A DNA stretch of 64,000 nt. It comes from Senimuribacter sp049852125 (lineage in GTDB: Bacteria; Bacillota; Clostridia; Peptostreptococcales; Anaerovoracaceae). A program made the translations under genes and the position numbers. Under the pieces are notes generated by a model, which was not told the origin of the DNA, ran no database searches, and worked only from the letters and a program-made list of their open reading frames with translations. The stretch covers positions 1,178,001 to 1,242,000 of the forward strand of contig NZ_CP187532.1 of the NCBI RefSeq assembly GCF_049852125.1, in the 5' to 3' direction. Below, piece by piece: positions 42,531 to 51,526 of this stretch; positions within the stretch are counted from its first letter, which is position 1; each line of letters opens with the position of its first letter.

Positions 42531-43652
42531 ATGAAGATTAAAACATTTAAAGTAGAGAGATGGATGAACGAATATGAAGACGACGCCGTCTATAATCTGG
42601 GTGAAACCTGTGTAGATTCTATTACGATTAAAGAGCTGCTGGAGTTATGTGGAAAGGATGTAACAGGCTATATGACAGAATTGGCTGAAACTCGTTTATC
42701 TTATGGCCACATCTTTGGTTCGCCGGAGTACCTGGAAGGGGTTGCAAATTTGTATCAGGATTTGAAGCCGACGCAGGTTATTCCTACGCATGGAGCTATT
42801 GGCGCTAATAATCAGATTATCACAACACTGATCGGCCCTGAAGATAATATGGTTTCGGTAATGCCGACTTATCAGCAGCATTACTCTATTCCAGAATCCA
42901 TTGGCGCGGACGTGCGCATTTTGCAGTTGACCTTGGAGGACGATTATCTTCCAAATCTGGAAGTTCTGCGTTCTCTGGTTGATGAAAATACGAAGATGAT
43001 TACGATCAACAACCCGAACAATCCGACAGGCTCATGGATTCCTGTAGATCAAATGAAGGAGATCATTGAGATTGCTAAGAGTGTAGACGCGTATGTACTT
43101 TGTGATGAGGTTTACAGAGGGATTGCGGAGGATGAAAGATACATGGAATCTATCGTGGATCTTTATGATAAGGGTATTTCCGTTGGAAGTATGTCTAAGG
43201 TTTTCTCTATGGCAGGAGTACGTATGGGTTGGATTGCAACAAAGAGTGAGGAGGTACTGCATCAGTGTCACGAGCGCAGAGATTATGATACCATCAGCTG
43301 CGGTGTTATCGATGACAAATTAGCAGCGCTGGCGCTCGCTAACAAGGAAAAAATATTTGCCAGAAATCGTGCTATTTTAAATAAAAACCGCGCGATTCTG
43401 GATCAGTGGGTACAGGAAACACCAGAGGTTAGATATTTGAAACCTGTGGCAGGCACTACGGCGCTGGTTTATTATGATAAGGATATTCCGTCTTATGATC
43501 TGTGCGTTAGATTGATCAAGGAGAAGGGAGTTCTTTTCACACCAGGTGAGTGCTTTGAGATGGAAGGAGCAGTGAGAATCGGATACGCGTATGATTCTAA
43601 AACGTTGAGAGAAGGACTTGAAAAATTTACAGAATTTCTTAGAGAACTTTAA
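42531..43652 (+). CDS. Class I/II PLP-dependent aminotransferase
   Basis: 373 residues. INNPNNPTG, CDEVYRG and the Schiff-base lysine motif SMSKVFSMAGVRMGW; the C-terminus has AVRIGYA with the substrate-carboxylate Arg. The substrate is unclear. It is in one operon with the ornithine cyclodeaminase-like gene, so the two may act on the same amino acid or its imine. Confidence 0.9.
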   Translation: MKIKTFKVERWMNEYEDDAVYNLGETCVDSITIKELLELCGKDVTGYMTELAETRLSYGHIFGSPEYLEGVANLYQDLKPTQVIPTHGAIGANNQIITTLIGPEDNMVSVMPTYQQHYSIPESIGADVRILQLTLEDDYLPNLEVLRSLVDENTKMITINNPNNPTGSWIPVDQMKEIIEIAKSVDAYVLCDEVYRGIAEDERYMESIVDLYDKGISVGSMSKVFSMAGVRMGWIATKSEEVLHQCHERRDYDTISCGVIDDKLAALALANKEKIFARNRAILNKNRAILDQWVQETPEVRYLKPVAGTTALVYYDKDIPSYDLCVRLIKEKGVLFTPGECFEMEGAVRIGYAYDSKTLREGLEKFTEFLREL

Positions 43653-43670
43653 TCACTTTTGTAGTATAAT

Positions 43671-43708
43671 AAAGCCAGGTATGGATTTTGAGCCGCACCT
43701 GGCTTTTT
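43671..43708 (+). terminator. Rho-independent terminator after the aminotransferase gene
   Basis: AAAGCCAGGT (43671-43680) and ACCTGGCTTT (43697-43706), with further Ts. Confidence 0.88.
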
Positions 43709-43744
43709 AAAGTGGATGGATAGCAGGAAAAGAAGGAGGCGTAT

Positions 43745-44911
43745 ATGGCGCTGAAGGTAAAGGATATCCTGCAGCTGCAGAGTTTGCAGGGGATGAAGCT
43801 GGTTTCCGGGGAGAGGGGTTTGGAGAGAGCCGTGTGTTCTGCTGGCATCGCGGACTACGAATTTGCTTCGGAAATTGAATATGATAACGACATGCCTTTT
43901 GATAAAGATAGTTTTATTATCTCCAGTCTACTATTCGCGAAGAATGATGAGAAAAAAATCATGGAGGCTGTACGAAAGCTCTATGAAATGGGAACGTCAG
44001 CTTTTGCATATAAGGATATTATTTATGGACAGCTTCCGCAGGAGGTAGTTAAATTTTCTAACGACAAAAATTTTCCAATATTTGCGTTCGGTCAAAATGT
44101 GTATTTTGAGAATATCATCTATGAGATTATGGATGCGGTACAGCAGGAGGATACTCTTATTTTGGCAGAACAGAATATCTTGAAGATGATAGAATACCAA
44201 TTACCCAAAGAAGAAGTAACCAGTATCAGTAAAAGTATTTCTCTTTTTTTTAAAGAATATGCTATGGCGGTTTATGTGAGTCCGCCGCCAGACGGTGAGA
44301 AATTAGACGTACGCCGTATTTTACGCAGCTTTTATTTGAATAAAGGATTGAAAAACAAGTGTATACTTTGTCGTTATCGAAAAGGATTGTTCATAATTCT
44401 GACCAGCGCTTTTTCGCAACCGGAGAAGTTTGAAGTTATCCTGAACGAAGCCATGGAAAGCCTGTCTATTGATGAAGAAAAGGTGTGGGTATGTCGCAGT
44501 AATGTTCACCGGTCCTATGATCAGCTGGATCTTTGTCTTCGTGAAGGTTGGCATACTTACGCGGCTAGCGTTATTGACGGCAGGCCATATGAGGGTTATC
44601 ATCAAATTGGCATGTTCCGATACCTCATTCCATTATCAGGGAATTTTGCCATGCAGCAATTTGCAGACGATCTGATGACTCCGTTGTTAGATAAGGAAGA
44701 ATTCCTTCATACTTGTCTGACTTTCGTGCATAATAAAGGAGATTTGAACGCGACAGCCTACGACTGTGCCTGCCATCCCAATACGATCCGTTACAGGCTT
44801 TCTAAGGTTAAGGAAATGACAGGTTTGGAATCGAAGACAGAAGCTGAGTTTTATGCGGAGCTTTCAGCGGCAGTACGGCTCTATTTGCTAAAAGAGCAAG
44901 CTGGATTATAA
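43745..44911 (+). CDS. PucR family transcriptional regulator
   Basis: 388 residues. PucR N-terminal domain (LKVKDILQLQSLQGMKLVSG, about 1-125), a middle GGDEF-like-fold region, and the PucR-type HTH near the C-terminus (DLNATAYDCACHPNTIRYRL). It probably regulates the upstream OCD-like/aminotransferase pair. Such regulators respond to purine or amino-acid metabolites. AAGGAGG ribosome binding site. Confidence 0.88.
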   Translation: MALKVKDILQLQSLQGMKLVSGERGLERAVCSAGIADYEFASEIEYDNDMPFDKDSFIISSLLFAKNDEKKIMEAVRKLYEMGTSAFAYKDIIYGQLPQEVVKFSNDKNFPIFAFGQNVYFENIIYEIMDAVQQEDTLILAEQNILKMIEYQLPKEEVTSISKSISLFFKEYAMAVYVSPPPDGEKLDVRRILRSFYLNKGLKNKCILCRYRKGLFIILTSAFSQPEKFEVILNEAMESLSIDEEKVWVCRSNVHRSYDQLDLCLREGWHTYAASVIDGRPYEGYHQIGMFRYLIPLSGNFAMQQFADDLMTPLLDKEEFLHTCLTFVHNKGDLNATAYDCACHPNTIRYRLSKVKEMTGLESKTEAEFYAELSAAVRLYLLKEQAGL

Positions 44912-44913
44912 TA

Positions 44914-44951
44914 AACGCCGGGCGGTATTTTTGTATAGCGCCCGGTGTTTT
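44914..44951. terminator. Terminator between convergent genes
   Basis: CGCCGGGCG (44916-44924) and CGCCCGGTG (44939-44947), followed by TTTT. Confidence 0.82.
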
Positions 44952-44973
44952 ACTTTGAGTAGGAAAACGTTTT

Positions 44974-45600
44974 TTATTTTATAGATTTGATCTTGATGTC
45001 GCTGATCCGGTCAGCGGCTTTTCCGATTTTGTTGGCCAGCTTATTGAGGTCTTTGGCGAATTCTCGCTGCATAATTACATCTTTCAGGGTGATTTCCTGA
45101 AATTCCAGATCCGCGATGCCTTCCCAGTACAGGCGCTTTACCTGATTTTCGTTCTTCTTCGCCTTGACCAGATCGTCCCAGAAGTGTTCGATCCGGTCGT
45201 GTGCCCATTCGTTCATGGCGCAGGTCAGATTGTAGATAGACGCGTCGATCAGCTGGATGATTTCCAGATTTTTATCCGTCGGCTGGTATTGGAAGAAGAC
45301 GAGAAAATCCTTTAGATCCTTGATCTTATCTGTAATGTCGTCGATGGAGCGGGACAGGGCGAAGATGTCGTGGCGGTCTAAAGGTGTGATAAAGGAGTTT
45401 TCGACGTAGTCGATAAGACTTCTGCGAACCTTATCAGCGTCCTTTTCACAGTGTTCAATCTGCTCCGCCAGGTCTTCTTCCTGGGTATCAATGTATTTTA
45501 AGAGCAGGGAAATACTTCTGGATGTGATTTCACATTGACGTGAAAGCATGTAGTAGAAGTTGGGCTGTTCCTGTTTTTTAAAAAAGCTTTTTTTAGCCAT
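44974..45600 (-). CDS. DUF47 (PhoU-like) phosphate transport accessory protein
   Basis: 208 residues, all helical: MAKKSFFKKQEQPNFYYML, HCEKDADKVRRSLID, SFITPLDRHDIFALSRSIDD, typical of DUF47. It is encoded right after pit, and such proteins are thought to regulate Pit transporters. Ribosome binding site GAAAGGAGAA. Confidence 0.92.
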   Translation of the reverse strand: MAKKSFFKKQEQPNFYYMLSRQCEITSRSISLLLKYIDTQEEDLAEQIEHCEKDADKVRRSLIDYVENSFITPLDRHDIFALSRSIDDITDKIKDLKDFLVFFQYQPTDKNLEIIQLIDASIYNLTCAMNEWAHDRIEHFWDDLVKAKKNENQVKRLYWEGIADLEFQEITLKDVIMQREFAKDLNKLANKIGKAADRISDIKIKSIK

Positions 45601-45621
45601 GGTGCTTCTCCTTTCGTTTCT

Positions 45622-46614
45622 TTATATAAGTTGAAAAAGCCAGCATATGAGACCGCCGATCAGAGCGGAAACCGGGATGGTGATCAGCCATGCCAGCAGA
45701 ATTTTTTTTGTGACGGTCCAGTTGACTGCCTTAGGCGTATTGCTGGCGCCTACGCCCATCACGGAGGAGGTTACTACCTGCGTTGCGCTGATGGGAAGTC
45801 CGGTGACGTTGGCGAGCATGACGACGAAGATCGTAGACAGCTGAGAGGCAAAGGAATTCTGTATGTCGATTTTGCAGATATCCATGCCTACGGTTTTGAT
45901 CATATTGTAGCCGCCGGTCATGGTGCCGACAGCGAGGGCGCAGGAGGCGGATAGAATGAGCCAAAGGGGAATTGTCACATCTGTATGATGGAAAGCGGCA
46001 AGGCCGATGGCGATAAGCCCCATTACCTTCTGTGCGTCGTTGCTGCCGTAGCAGAAAGCCAGAAAGAAGCTGCTGGCTTTATGGAGCAGCTGGATGCGCC
46101 TGTTCCAGACGATGGTACCGTTTCGAAGAAGCCAGCCAAGAAGGCGCAGGAACAGGTAGCCAGCCGCGAATCCCAGAACAGGAGACAGCAGCATGGCGGC
46201 GATCACTTTGATCATGATAGAGTTCCATTGTATGTAAGGAAGTCCGTAGGCACAGATGCCGCTGCCGATCATCGCGCCGATCATGGAATGAGAAGCGCTG
46301 GAGGGAAGCTTCAGGACCCAGGTGAGCACGTTCCAGAGCAGGCTGCCGGTAAAGGCGGCGGCAACAAAGGCGTAGCAAAGGGACCTGGAACCGGAGAGAA
46401 CGGGTCGGATATCGATAATATTTTCTGAAATGGTATAAGCTACGGCTGTACCGAGAGCGACAGCGCCCAGAAAGTTGGCAACGCCTGCGATAAACACTGC
46501 TTTGGAAGGAGCGAGCAGGCGTGAGGAAATGGTGGTGGCGACCACCGTGCCGCCGTCATGCATGCCATTGATATAGCCGAAAATAAGACCAATGATGATC
46601 ATATAGTAAAACAT
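45622..46614 (-). CDS. pit: Low-affinity inorganic phosphate transporter
   Basis: 330 residues from ATG 46614 (AGGAGT 6 bp upstream). Pit family signatures: GYINGMHDGGTVVAT near the start and YGSNDAQKVMGLIAIG in the second half, with ~10 helices. Symports metal phosphate with H+. Paired with the DUF47 gene 21 bp downstream. Confidence 0.93.
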   Translation of the reverse strand: MFYYMIIIGLIFGYINGMHDGGTVVATTISSRLLAPSKAVFIAGVANFLGAVALGTAVAYTISENIIDIRPVLSGSRSLCYAFVAAAFTGSLLWNVLTWVLKLPSSASHSMIGAMIGSGICAYGLPYIQWNSIMIKVIAAMLLSPVLGFAAGYLFLRLLGWLLRNGTIVWNRRIQLLHKASSFFLAFCYGSNDAQKVMGLIAIGLAAFHHTDVTIPLWLILSASCALAVGTMTGGYNMIKTVGMDICKIDIQNSFASQLSTIFVVMLANVTGLPISATQVVTSSVMGVGASNTPKAVNWTVTKKILLAWLITIPVSALIGGLICWLFQLI

Positions 46615-46705
46615 TTCTGTACTCCTGTGATTTAGTTTTAGAACCATTATATATGCAGATCAAAGGCGGTATCTTTTCATTTTCTATAAAAAAGTCATAA
46701 AGTTT

Positions 46706-46747
46706 TTGAAATTATCAAAGAGAACATTATAAGAAAATTGCTATAAT
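46706..46747 (+). promoter_or_regulatory. Promoter region of the second NhaC gene
   Basis: TTGAAA (46706-46711), 16-bp spacer, TATAAG (46728-46733); also an extended -10 TGC-TATAAT at 46739-46747. Either can serve. Confidence 0.6.
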
Positions 46748-46799
46748 ATCCACAAGCTAAAAGCTGTACGAACTTATCGTTATAAGGAGATCTAGAAAA

Positions 46800-48275
46800 A
46801 TGAAAGAAAAAGTAAAAAAATTGAAACCTGCAAGGGTGAAGAGAAAGCCAAACATGTTTGAGGCGCTTTCTGCAGTTATCGTATTATTGGTTATCTTTTT
46901 CTTTGGTTCTCTGGCAGATCTGTCAGCGCCGGCTTTGATCGGCATAGCAGTAGGCTATGTGGTTTTTATCGGTTGGCGCTGTGGTTATAGCTGGGAGGAC
47001 ATGGAGGGATATACCGCGGAAAAGATCAAGTCTGCAGCCCCTGCAATGTCTGTATTGCTGGCAGTGGGATTTTTATTGGGTGCATGGATGTATTCAGGAA
47101 CGATTCCTATGTTTATCTATTACGGCGTGCAATTGGTCAGCGAGAAGTGGATTTTAGTTTCTGCTTTTGCATTGTGTGCAATTTTCTCAACCTGTACAGG
47201 AACATCATGGGGTTCAGCAGCAACGGCAGGTATTGCCATGATGGGTATCGCAACGGCTATGCCGAATGTAAATATCGCTACTGTAGCCGGCGCTTGCTAT
47301 ACAGGGGCAATCTTTGGAGATAAGCTTTCTCCGCTGTCAGATACTACGATTCTTGCCGCATTGTCGACCAAAAATGACATCTTTGATCATATTAAGCATA
47401 TGTCTAAGACAGTGATTCCGGCTGCTGTTATCGGCATTATCATCTATGTTATCATGGGCATCAGTACAAAGTCAACTGGAAATGGTTTACCGGAAAACAC
47501 ACTGCAGCTGCTTGATACATTAGACGCCGCGTTCCATTGGAATATCATCGTTCTGATTCCGCTGGTGATCGTTATATACGGCGCTATTACAAAGAAACCG
47601 TCCACGGTTATTATGATGATATCGGCCATGGTAGCCCTGCTTATCGGTCTTTTCTATCAGGGCTTTGACTTATCTGATGGTGTCAGCGCTCTTTATGGCG
47701 GATTCAATCTGGAAATGGTAGAACATGCAAGAGAGGGATTCAGCGCTGCTGACGCAGGAGAGGACGCTATGAAGCTACTGAACCGCGGCGGTCTTTCTGC
47801 AATGTTGAAATCGTTTATCCTTATTTATATTTGCTTCTATTTTGCCGGAATTATGGAGCAGATCGGCGCGATTGAAGTTTTATTAGGAAAACTTTTAGCT
47901 GCTCTAAAGACAAGATTTACTCTGATTCTTGCAACTTCAATCTCTGTTATAATATTAGTCGCTATCGGAGGAAGTTCCTCATTAGCGCTGATTTTAACAG
48001 GTGAAATGTATAATGAAAAGTATAAGGAAATGGGACTTTCTACACTGAACTTGTCCAGAACGATGGAAGACTTCGGTACTGGTATGGCAGGATTCATTCC
48101 ATGGTCAGGCTCCGGTGTATATTATCCGTCAGTATTGGGTGTATCTATTGGCGCGTATCTGCCGTATTGCTTCATGAGCTATGCTGTATGGATACTGGCT
48201 TATGTTTATGCTGCTACTGGTATTTGCATCAAGCCTCTTGAGGAAGAAGTTTCTACTGAAGGGAGCGAAGCGTAA
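46800..48275 (+). CDS. Na+/H+ antiporter NhaC family transporter
   Basis: 491 residues, about twelve membrane segments. TCTGTSWGSAATAGIAMMG and GAIFGDKLSPLSDTTILAA are strong NhaC signatures; a late GTGMAGFIPWSGSGVYYP corresponds to the second half. The basic N-terminus (KEKVKKLKPARVKRKP) is cytosolic. Exchanges Na+ for H+ or for organic acids. Runs straight into the HisJ-like gene with no gap. Confidence 0.9.
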   Translation: MKEKVKKLKPARVKRKPNMFEALSAVIVLLVIFFFGSLADLSAPALIGIAVGYVVFIGWRCGYSWEDMEGYTAEKIKSAAPAMSVLLAVGFLLGAWMYSGTIPMFIYYGVQLVSEKWILVSAFALCAIFSTCTGTSWGSAATAGIAMMGIATAMPNVNIATVAGACYTGAIFGDKLSPLSDTTILAALSTKNDIFDHIKHMSKTVIPAAVIGIIIYVIMGISTKSTGNGLPENTLQLLDTLDAAFHWNIIVLIPLVIVIYGAITKKPSTVIMMISAMVALLIGLFYQGFDLSDGVSALYGGFNLEMVEHAREGFSAADAGEDAMKLLNRGGLSAMLKSFILIYICFYFAGIMEQIGAIEVLLGKLLAALKTRFTLILATSISVIILVAIGGSSSLALILTGEMYNEKYKEMGLSTLNLSRTMEDFGTGMAGFIPWSGSGVYYPSVLGVSIGAYLPYCFMSYAVWILAYVYAATGICIKPLEEEVSTEGSEA

Positions 48276-49103
48276 ATGATATCCGATATGCATGTGCATA
48301 CAAGATGGTCCAGCGATTCTAAAGTACCTGTGGAAATGCAGATTCAGCGAGGAATCGAATTGGGTATGAAACAGATTTGCATCACAGATCATCAGGACTA
48401 TGACGCACCAGTTTTTCCACCGGATTTCTTTACCTTTCTTTTGGATGATAAGGGTGATGATGATACGATCACAGCATATCTGACTGATCTGGCTTGCCTG
48501 CGTGAACGATATGCGGACAAGATTGAGGTGCTATTCGGGATAGAATTGGGTATTCAACCGCACCTTACTGAGAAATTAAACCAGGTAGCAGCGAGATTTC
48601 CCTTTGATTATATCATCGGGTCCACTCACACCTTTCAGAAGATGGATGCGGAAGATGCCAGACATTACGAAGGCATAGATATTGAGACCGCTGTTCGCCG
48701 GTACTTTGAGGACGAGCTCGTGAACGTGAGAGGCTTTCGGAGCTTTGACGCGGCGGGGCATATGGACTTTGTTCTCAGATACGGACCGGGAGCAGCAGAA
48801 ACGTTTACATACGCTAAATATGGAGATATTATCGATGAGATTCTAAAGGAATTGATTCAGTCTGGAAGAGGTATTGAGTGTAATACTTCCAAGTTCAAAG
48901 CGAAGAATATGATAAATCCTAATCGCAGCATTATAAAACGATATTGTGAATTAGGCGGAGAGATTATCACGTTCGGATCGGATGCCCATGTATCGGAACG
49001 TTTGGGCGAGGGATTCCGCGAAGCGGGAGAAATTGTGAAGGAATGCGGCTTGAAGTATTATGCGGTATTTAGAAATCATAAGCCTGATTTCTATAAAATA
49101 TAG
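48276..49103 (+). CDS. PHP-domain phosphatase, histidinol-phosphatase (HisJ) family
   Basis: 275 residues. DMHVHTRWSSDS, ITDHQDYDAP, GIELGIQPH, GSTHTFQ, GHMDFVLRYG and FGSDAHV are the metal-binding PHP motifs in HisJ order. It hydrolyses L-histidinol phosphate in histidine synthesis or a related phosphate ester. It begins right at the NhaC stop, which is odd for a histidine enzyme; no his genes are near. Confidence 0.85.
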   Translation: MISDMHVHTRWSSDSKVPVEMQIQRGIELGMKQICITDHQDYDAPVFPPDFFTFLLDDKGDDDTITAYLTDLACLRERYADKIEVLFGIELGIQPHLTEKLNQVAARFPFDYIIGSTHTFQKMDAEDARHYEGIDIETAVRRYFEDELVNVRGFRSFDAAGHMDFVLRYGPGAAETFTYAKYGDIIDEILKELIQSGRGIECNTSKFKAKNMINPNRSIIKRYCELGGEIITFGSDAHVSERLGEGFREAGEIVKECGLKYYAVFRNHKPDFYKI

Positions 49104-49112
49104 CGTAAATAC

Positions 49113-49144
49113 GGAGGATGTTTCAAAAGAGACATCCTCTTTTA
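49113..49144 (+). terminator. Rho-independent terminator after the HisJ-like gene
   Basis: GAGGATGT (49114-49121) and ACATCCTC (49132-49139), followed by TTTT. Confidence 0.88.
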
Positions 49145-49225
49145 CTGCTTGTATGATAGAGACAATCTTGCATTTTAATGAGAGTGGGGTTATACTTAAA
49201 ACAACGAATGAAAGGAAGCTGGAAG

Positions 49226-50680
49226 ATGGTAAAACAGAAAACATATAAAAGGATTTTCTGCCTGATATTGATTCTCGTCTTGATAGGAACTATGCTGCCC
49301 TATGTTGCTGCGGAGGAAAAAAATAGCGGACACTGCGGCATAAAAATAGAAATTGTAAACAGTTGGCAGAATGATACGGAATTTTTTGTCCAATATGCAG
49401 TAAAGCTGCAAAGCGGAAATGAACAGGTTTCCGGATGGCGTTTGCAGATTGATTTTGATTGTGACATCGTATTATCCGGCAGTTGGAATGGAAGGTATAC
49501 CATAAATGAAAAAGCTTTAACGGTTCAGCCAGAAAGCTATAATGAGCAAATCACTGCAGGCGGCAGTGAAGCTCTTGGATTTATTGTCAAAGGGAGGAAT
49601 GCGCCGCGTTGGCGGGCCGCAACGTTAATCGTGGATGCTAATGGGAGCGAGACTACCTTTACAATCAAACAGGGAGGATCCGTGGAGGTTCCGGAAGATC
49701 AGATTACGACGCCGCCGACAGTTGAACCCCCTGCGTCTACAGTACCTTCTGAAGGGGAAAATGAGATTTCCAGCGGGAAAACACCGGTTGCAAAATACGG
49801 GCAGCTGCAAGTAAAAGGAACAAAATTAACCGGCAAAGGTGGAAAGGAAATAGCGCTGAAGGGCGTCAGCACGCACGGTATCAACTGGTATCCCGAATAT
49901 GTTAACAAAACAGCTTTTAAAACCTTGCGAGATCAGTGGGGTGTTAATTGTATCCGGTTGGCTATGTACACGGAGGAATATAACGGTTACTGCAGCGGCG
50001 GGAGCACGAAAGAATTGAGGAAGCTTGTAAACAGGGGCGTGAAGGATGCCACAGATTTAGGCATGTATGTGGTTATCGACTGGCATATTTTGAGCGACGG
50101 TAATCCGAAGCGCCATCAAAAGCAGGCTGTTGCCTTTTTCAGAGAAATGGCAAAGAAATATAAAAATCAGAAGAATGTGATTTATGAGATCTGTAATGAG
50201 CCAAATGGCGGAACGCAGTGGAAAGACGTCAAGTCCTATGCCAAACAGGTTATCAAGGCGATTCGAACCTATGACAAGAAAAATCTGATTTTGGTAGGTA
50301 CGCCTACATGGTCACAGGATGTGGATACGGCGGCAAGAAGTCCCATCAAGGGATATTCTAACGTGATGTATGCGTTCCATTTCTATGCAGCCACACACGG
50401 CAAGGCCTATCGAGATAAAGTGCGGCAGGCGCTGGACGCGGGACTTCCTGTATTTGTCAGTGAATTCAGTATTTGTGAGAGCTCCGGCAGCGGAAGAATC
50501 GATAAGATTGAAGCAAACCGGTGGATGAAATTTTTAAAGAAGAATAAGATAAGTTACGTGTGCTGGAATCTGTCTAATAAGAAGGAAAGCAGTTCTCTGT
50601 TAAAGAGCAGTTGTAAAAAGACAGGTAAATTTAAAAATGCAGATTTATCCGTCACAGGTAAATGGTATCGGGATGTATAG
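49226..50680 (+). CDS. Secreted GH5 endoglucanase with CBM2-like module
   Basis: 484 residues. Signal peptide 1-29 (KRIFCLILILVLIGTMLPYVAA). Residues ~36-150 look like a cellulose-binding CBM2 module (SGWRLQIDFDCDIVLSGSWN). A Pro/Thr-rich linker (160-175) leads to the GH5 catalytic domain (190-480): KGVSTHGINWYP, VVIDWHILSDGNP, acid/base Glu325 in EICNEPNGG and nucleophile Glu413 in VSEFSI. It cleaves beta-1,4-glucans outside the cell. Start ATG 49226 with AAAGGAAG upstream. No other glycoside hydrolase is nearby. Confidence 0.88.
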   Translation: MVKQKTYKRIFCLILILVLIGTMLPYVAAEEKNSGHCGIKIEIVNSWQNDTEFFVQYAVKLQSGNEQVSGWRLQIDFDCDIVLSGSWNGRYTINEKALTVQPESYNEQITAGGSEALGFIVKGRNAPRWRAATLIVDANGSETTFTIKQGGSVEVPEDQITTPPTVEPPASTVPSEGENEISSGKTPVAKYGQLQVKGTKLTGKGGKEIALKGVSTHGINWYPEYVNKTAFKTLRDQWGVNCIRLAMYTEEYNGYCSGGSTKELRKLVNRGVKDATDLGMYVVIDWHILSDGNPKRHQKQAVAFFREMAKKYKNQKNVIYEICNEPNGGTQWKDVKSYAKQVIKAIRTYDKKNLILVGTPTWSQDVDTAARSPIKGYSNVMYAFHFYAATHGKAYRDKVRQALDAGLPVFVSEFSICESSGSGRIDKIEANRWMKFLKKNKISYVCWNLSNKKESSSLLKSSCKKTGKFKNADLSVTGKWYRDV

Positions 50681-50727
50681 AGACAACAATTATCATAAAG
50701 AAACTGAAGGATGAAAGGAGATGTTAT

Positions 50728-51444
50728 TTGAATATGAAAAGGTTGATATGCAAAGAGGATTTCTGGGAATTGTTTCCCGATTGCAAGATTGGTATTGTAG
50801 TTTGCAAGGGTATGGAAAACATATACAGAGATGACGAGACTGAATATGAGAAAATGATTCGCGATAGTGAAAAGGAAGCGCTTACGTTTTTAACTGAACC
50901 GAATTTTGCCGATAACAGGGTCATCAGGGTTTGGCGTGAGGCTTATATGAAATTCAAGACGAAGAAGGGCGCCAGATGCGCCATCGAAGCTTTGATGAAG
51001 CGAATTTCTAAAGAAAATCATTTAGGCACAATCAATCCGATTGTAGATATTTATAACAGCGTATCTCTATCTCATGCTATGCCATGCGGTGGGGAAGATT
51101 TAGATACTGTAGAGGGGGATATTCTTCTTACCAAGGCAGCCGGAGACGAATCGTTTTTTGTTATTGGCAGCGACGAGAACGAGCCGCCGTTTCCGGGGGA
51201 ATTGGTTTATAAGGATGACGCGGGCGTTCTGTGTCGCTGTTGGACCTGGAGGGAATCAAAGCGCACCATGTTGACAGAGAACACGAAAAACGCTATGCTG
51301 TGCTGCGAATTGGTAGACGCACAGAGATATGATACATTTGTAGATGTACTTGCGTGTCTGAAACGGGAAGTAGAAGCTCGCCTGGGCGCGCAATGTGAGA
51401 TCAGGATTCTGGACAGAGAACATCCAGAAGTTGATTTGCTGTAG
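50728..51444 (+). CDS. B3/B4 domain protein (PheT-like tRNA-editing fold)
   Basis: 238 residues. The start TTG 50728 is 7 bp after AAAGGAG (50714-50720); ATG 50734 in the same frame is an alternative. B3/4 pattern: FPDCKIGIVVCKGMEN, RCAIEALMKRISKE, IVDIYNSVSLSHAMPCGGED and GVLCRCWTWRES, similar to the editing domain of PheRS beta and free-standing B3/4 proteins. Could hydrolyse mischarged tRNA or D-aminoacyl-tRNA; the role is not established. Confidence 0.85.
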   Translation: MNMKRLICKEDFWELFPDCKIGIVVCKGMENIYRDDETEYEKMIRDSEKEALTFLTEPNFADNRVIRVWREAYMKFKTKKGARCAIEALMKRISKENHLGTINPIVDIYNSVSLSHAMPCGGEDLDTVEGDILLTKAAGDESFFVIGSDENEPPFPGELVYKDDAGVLCRCWTWRESKRTMLTENTKNAMLCCELVDAQRYDTFVDVLACLKREVEARLGAQCEIRILDREHPEVDLL

Positions 51445-51464
51445 ATGATTTCTCGGGAACGAAG

Positions 51465-51509
51465 AAAAAGCTGCACTTAAATCGTTGTGATTTGAAGTGC
51501 AGCTTTTAT
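51465..51509. terminator. Bidirectional terminator
   Basis: AAGCTGCACTT (51468-51478) and AAGTGCAGCTT (51495-51505) with extra AAATC/GATTT pairing. A-rich left, T-rich right flank; serves the B3/4 gene and yeiH. Confidence 0.9.
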
Positions 51510-51526
51510 AATACGCCGTAATTCTT

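Noticed and set aside
45985..46428. Long forward ORF (147 codons) opposite pit
   Set aside because: Low-complexity, polar translation, antisense to a clear transporter gene; a shadow of codon bias.
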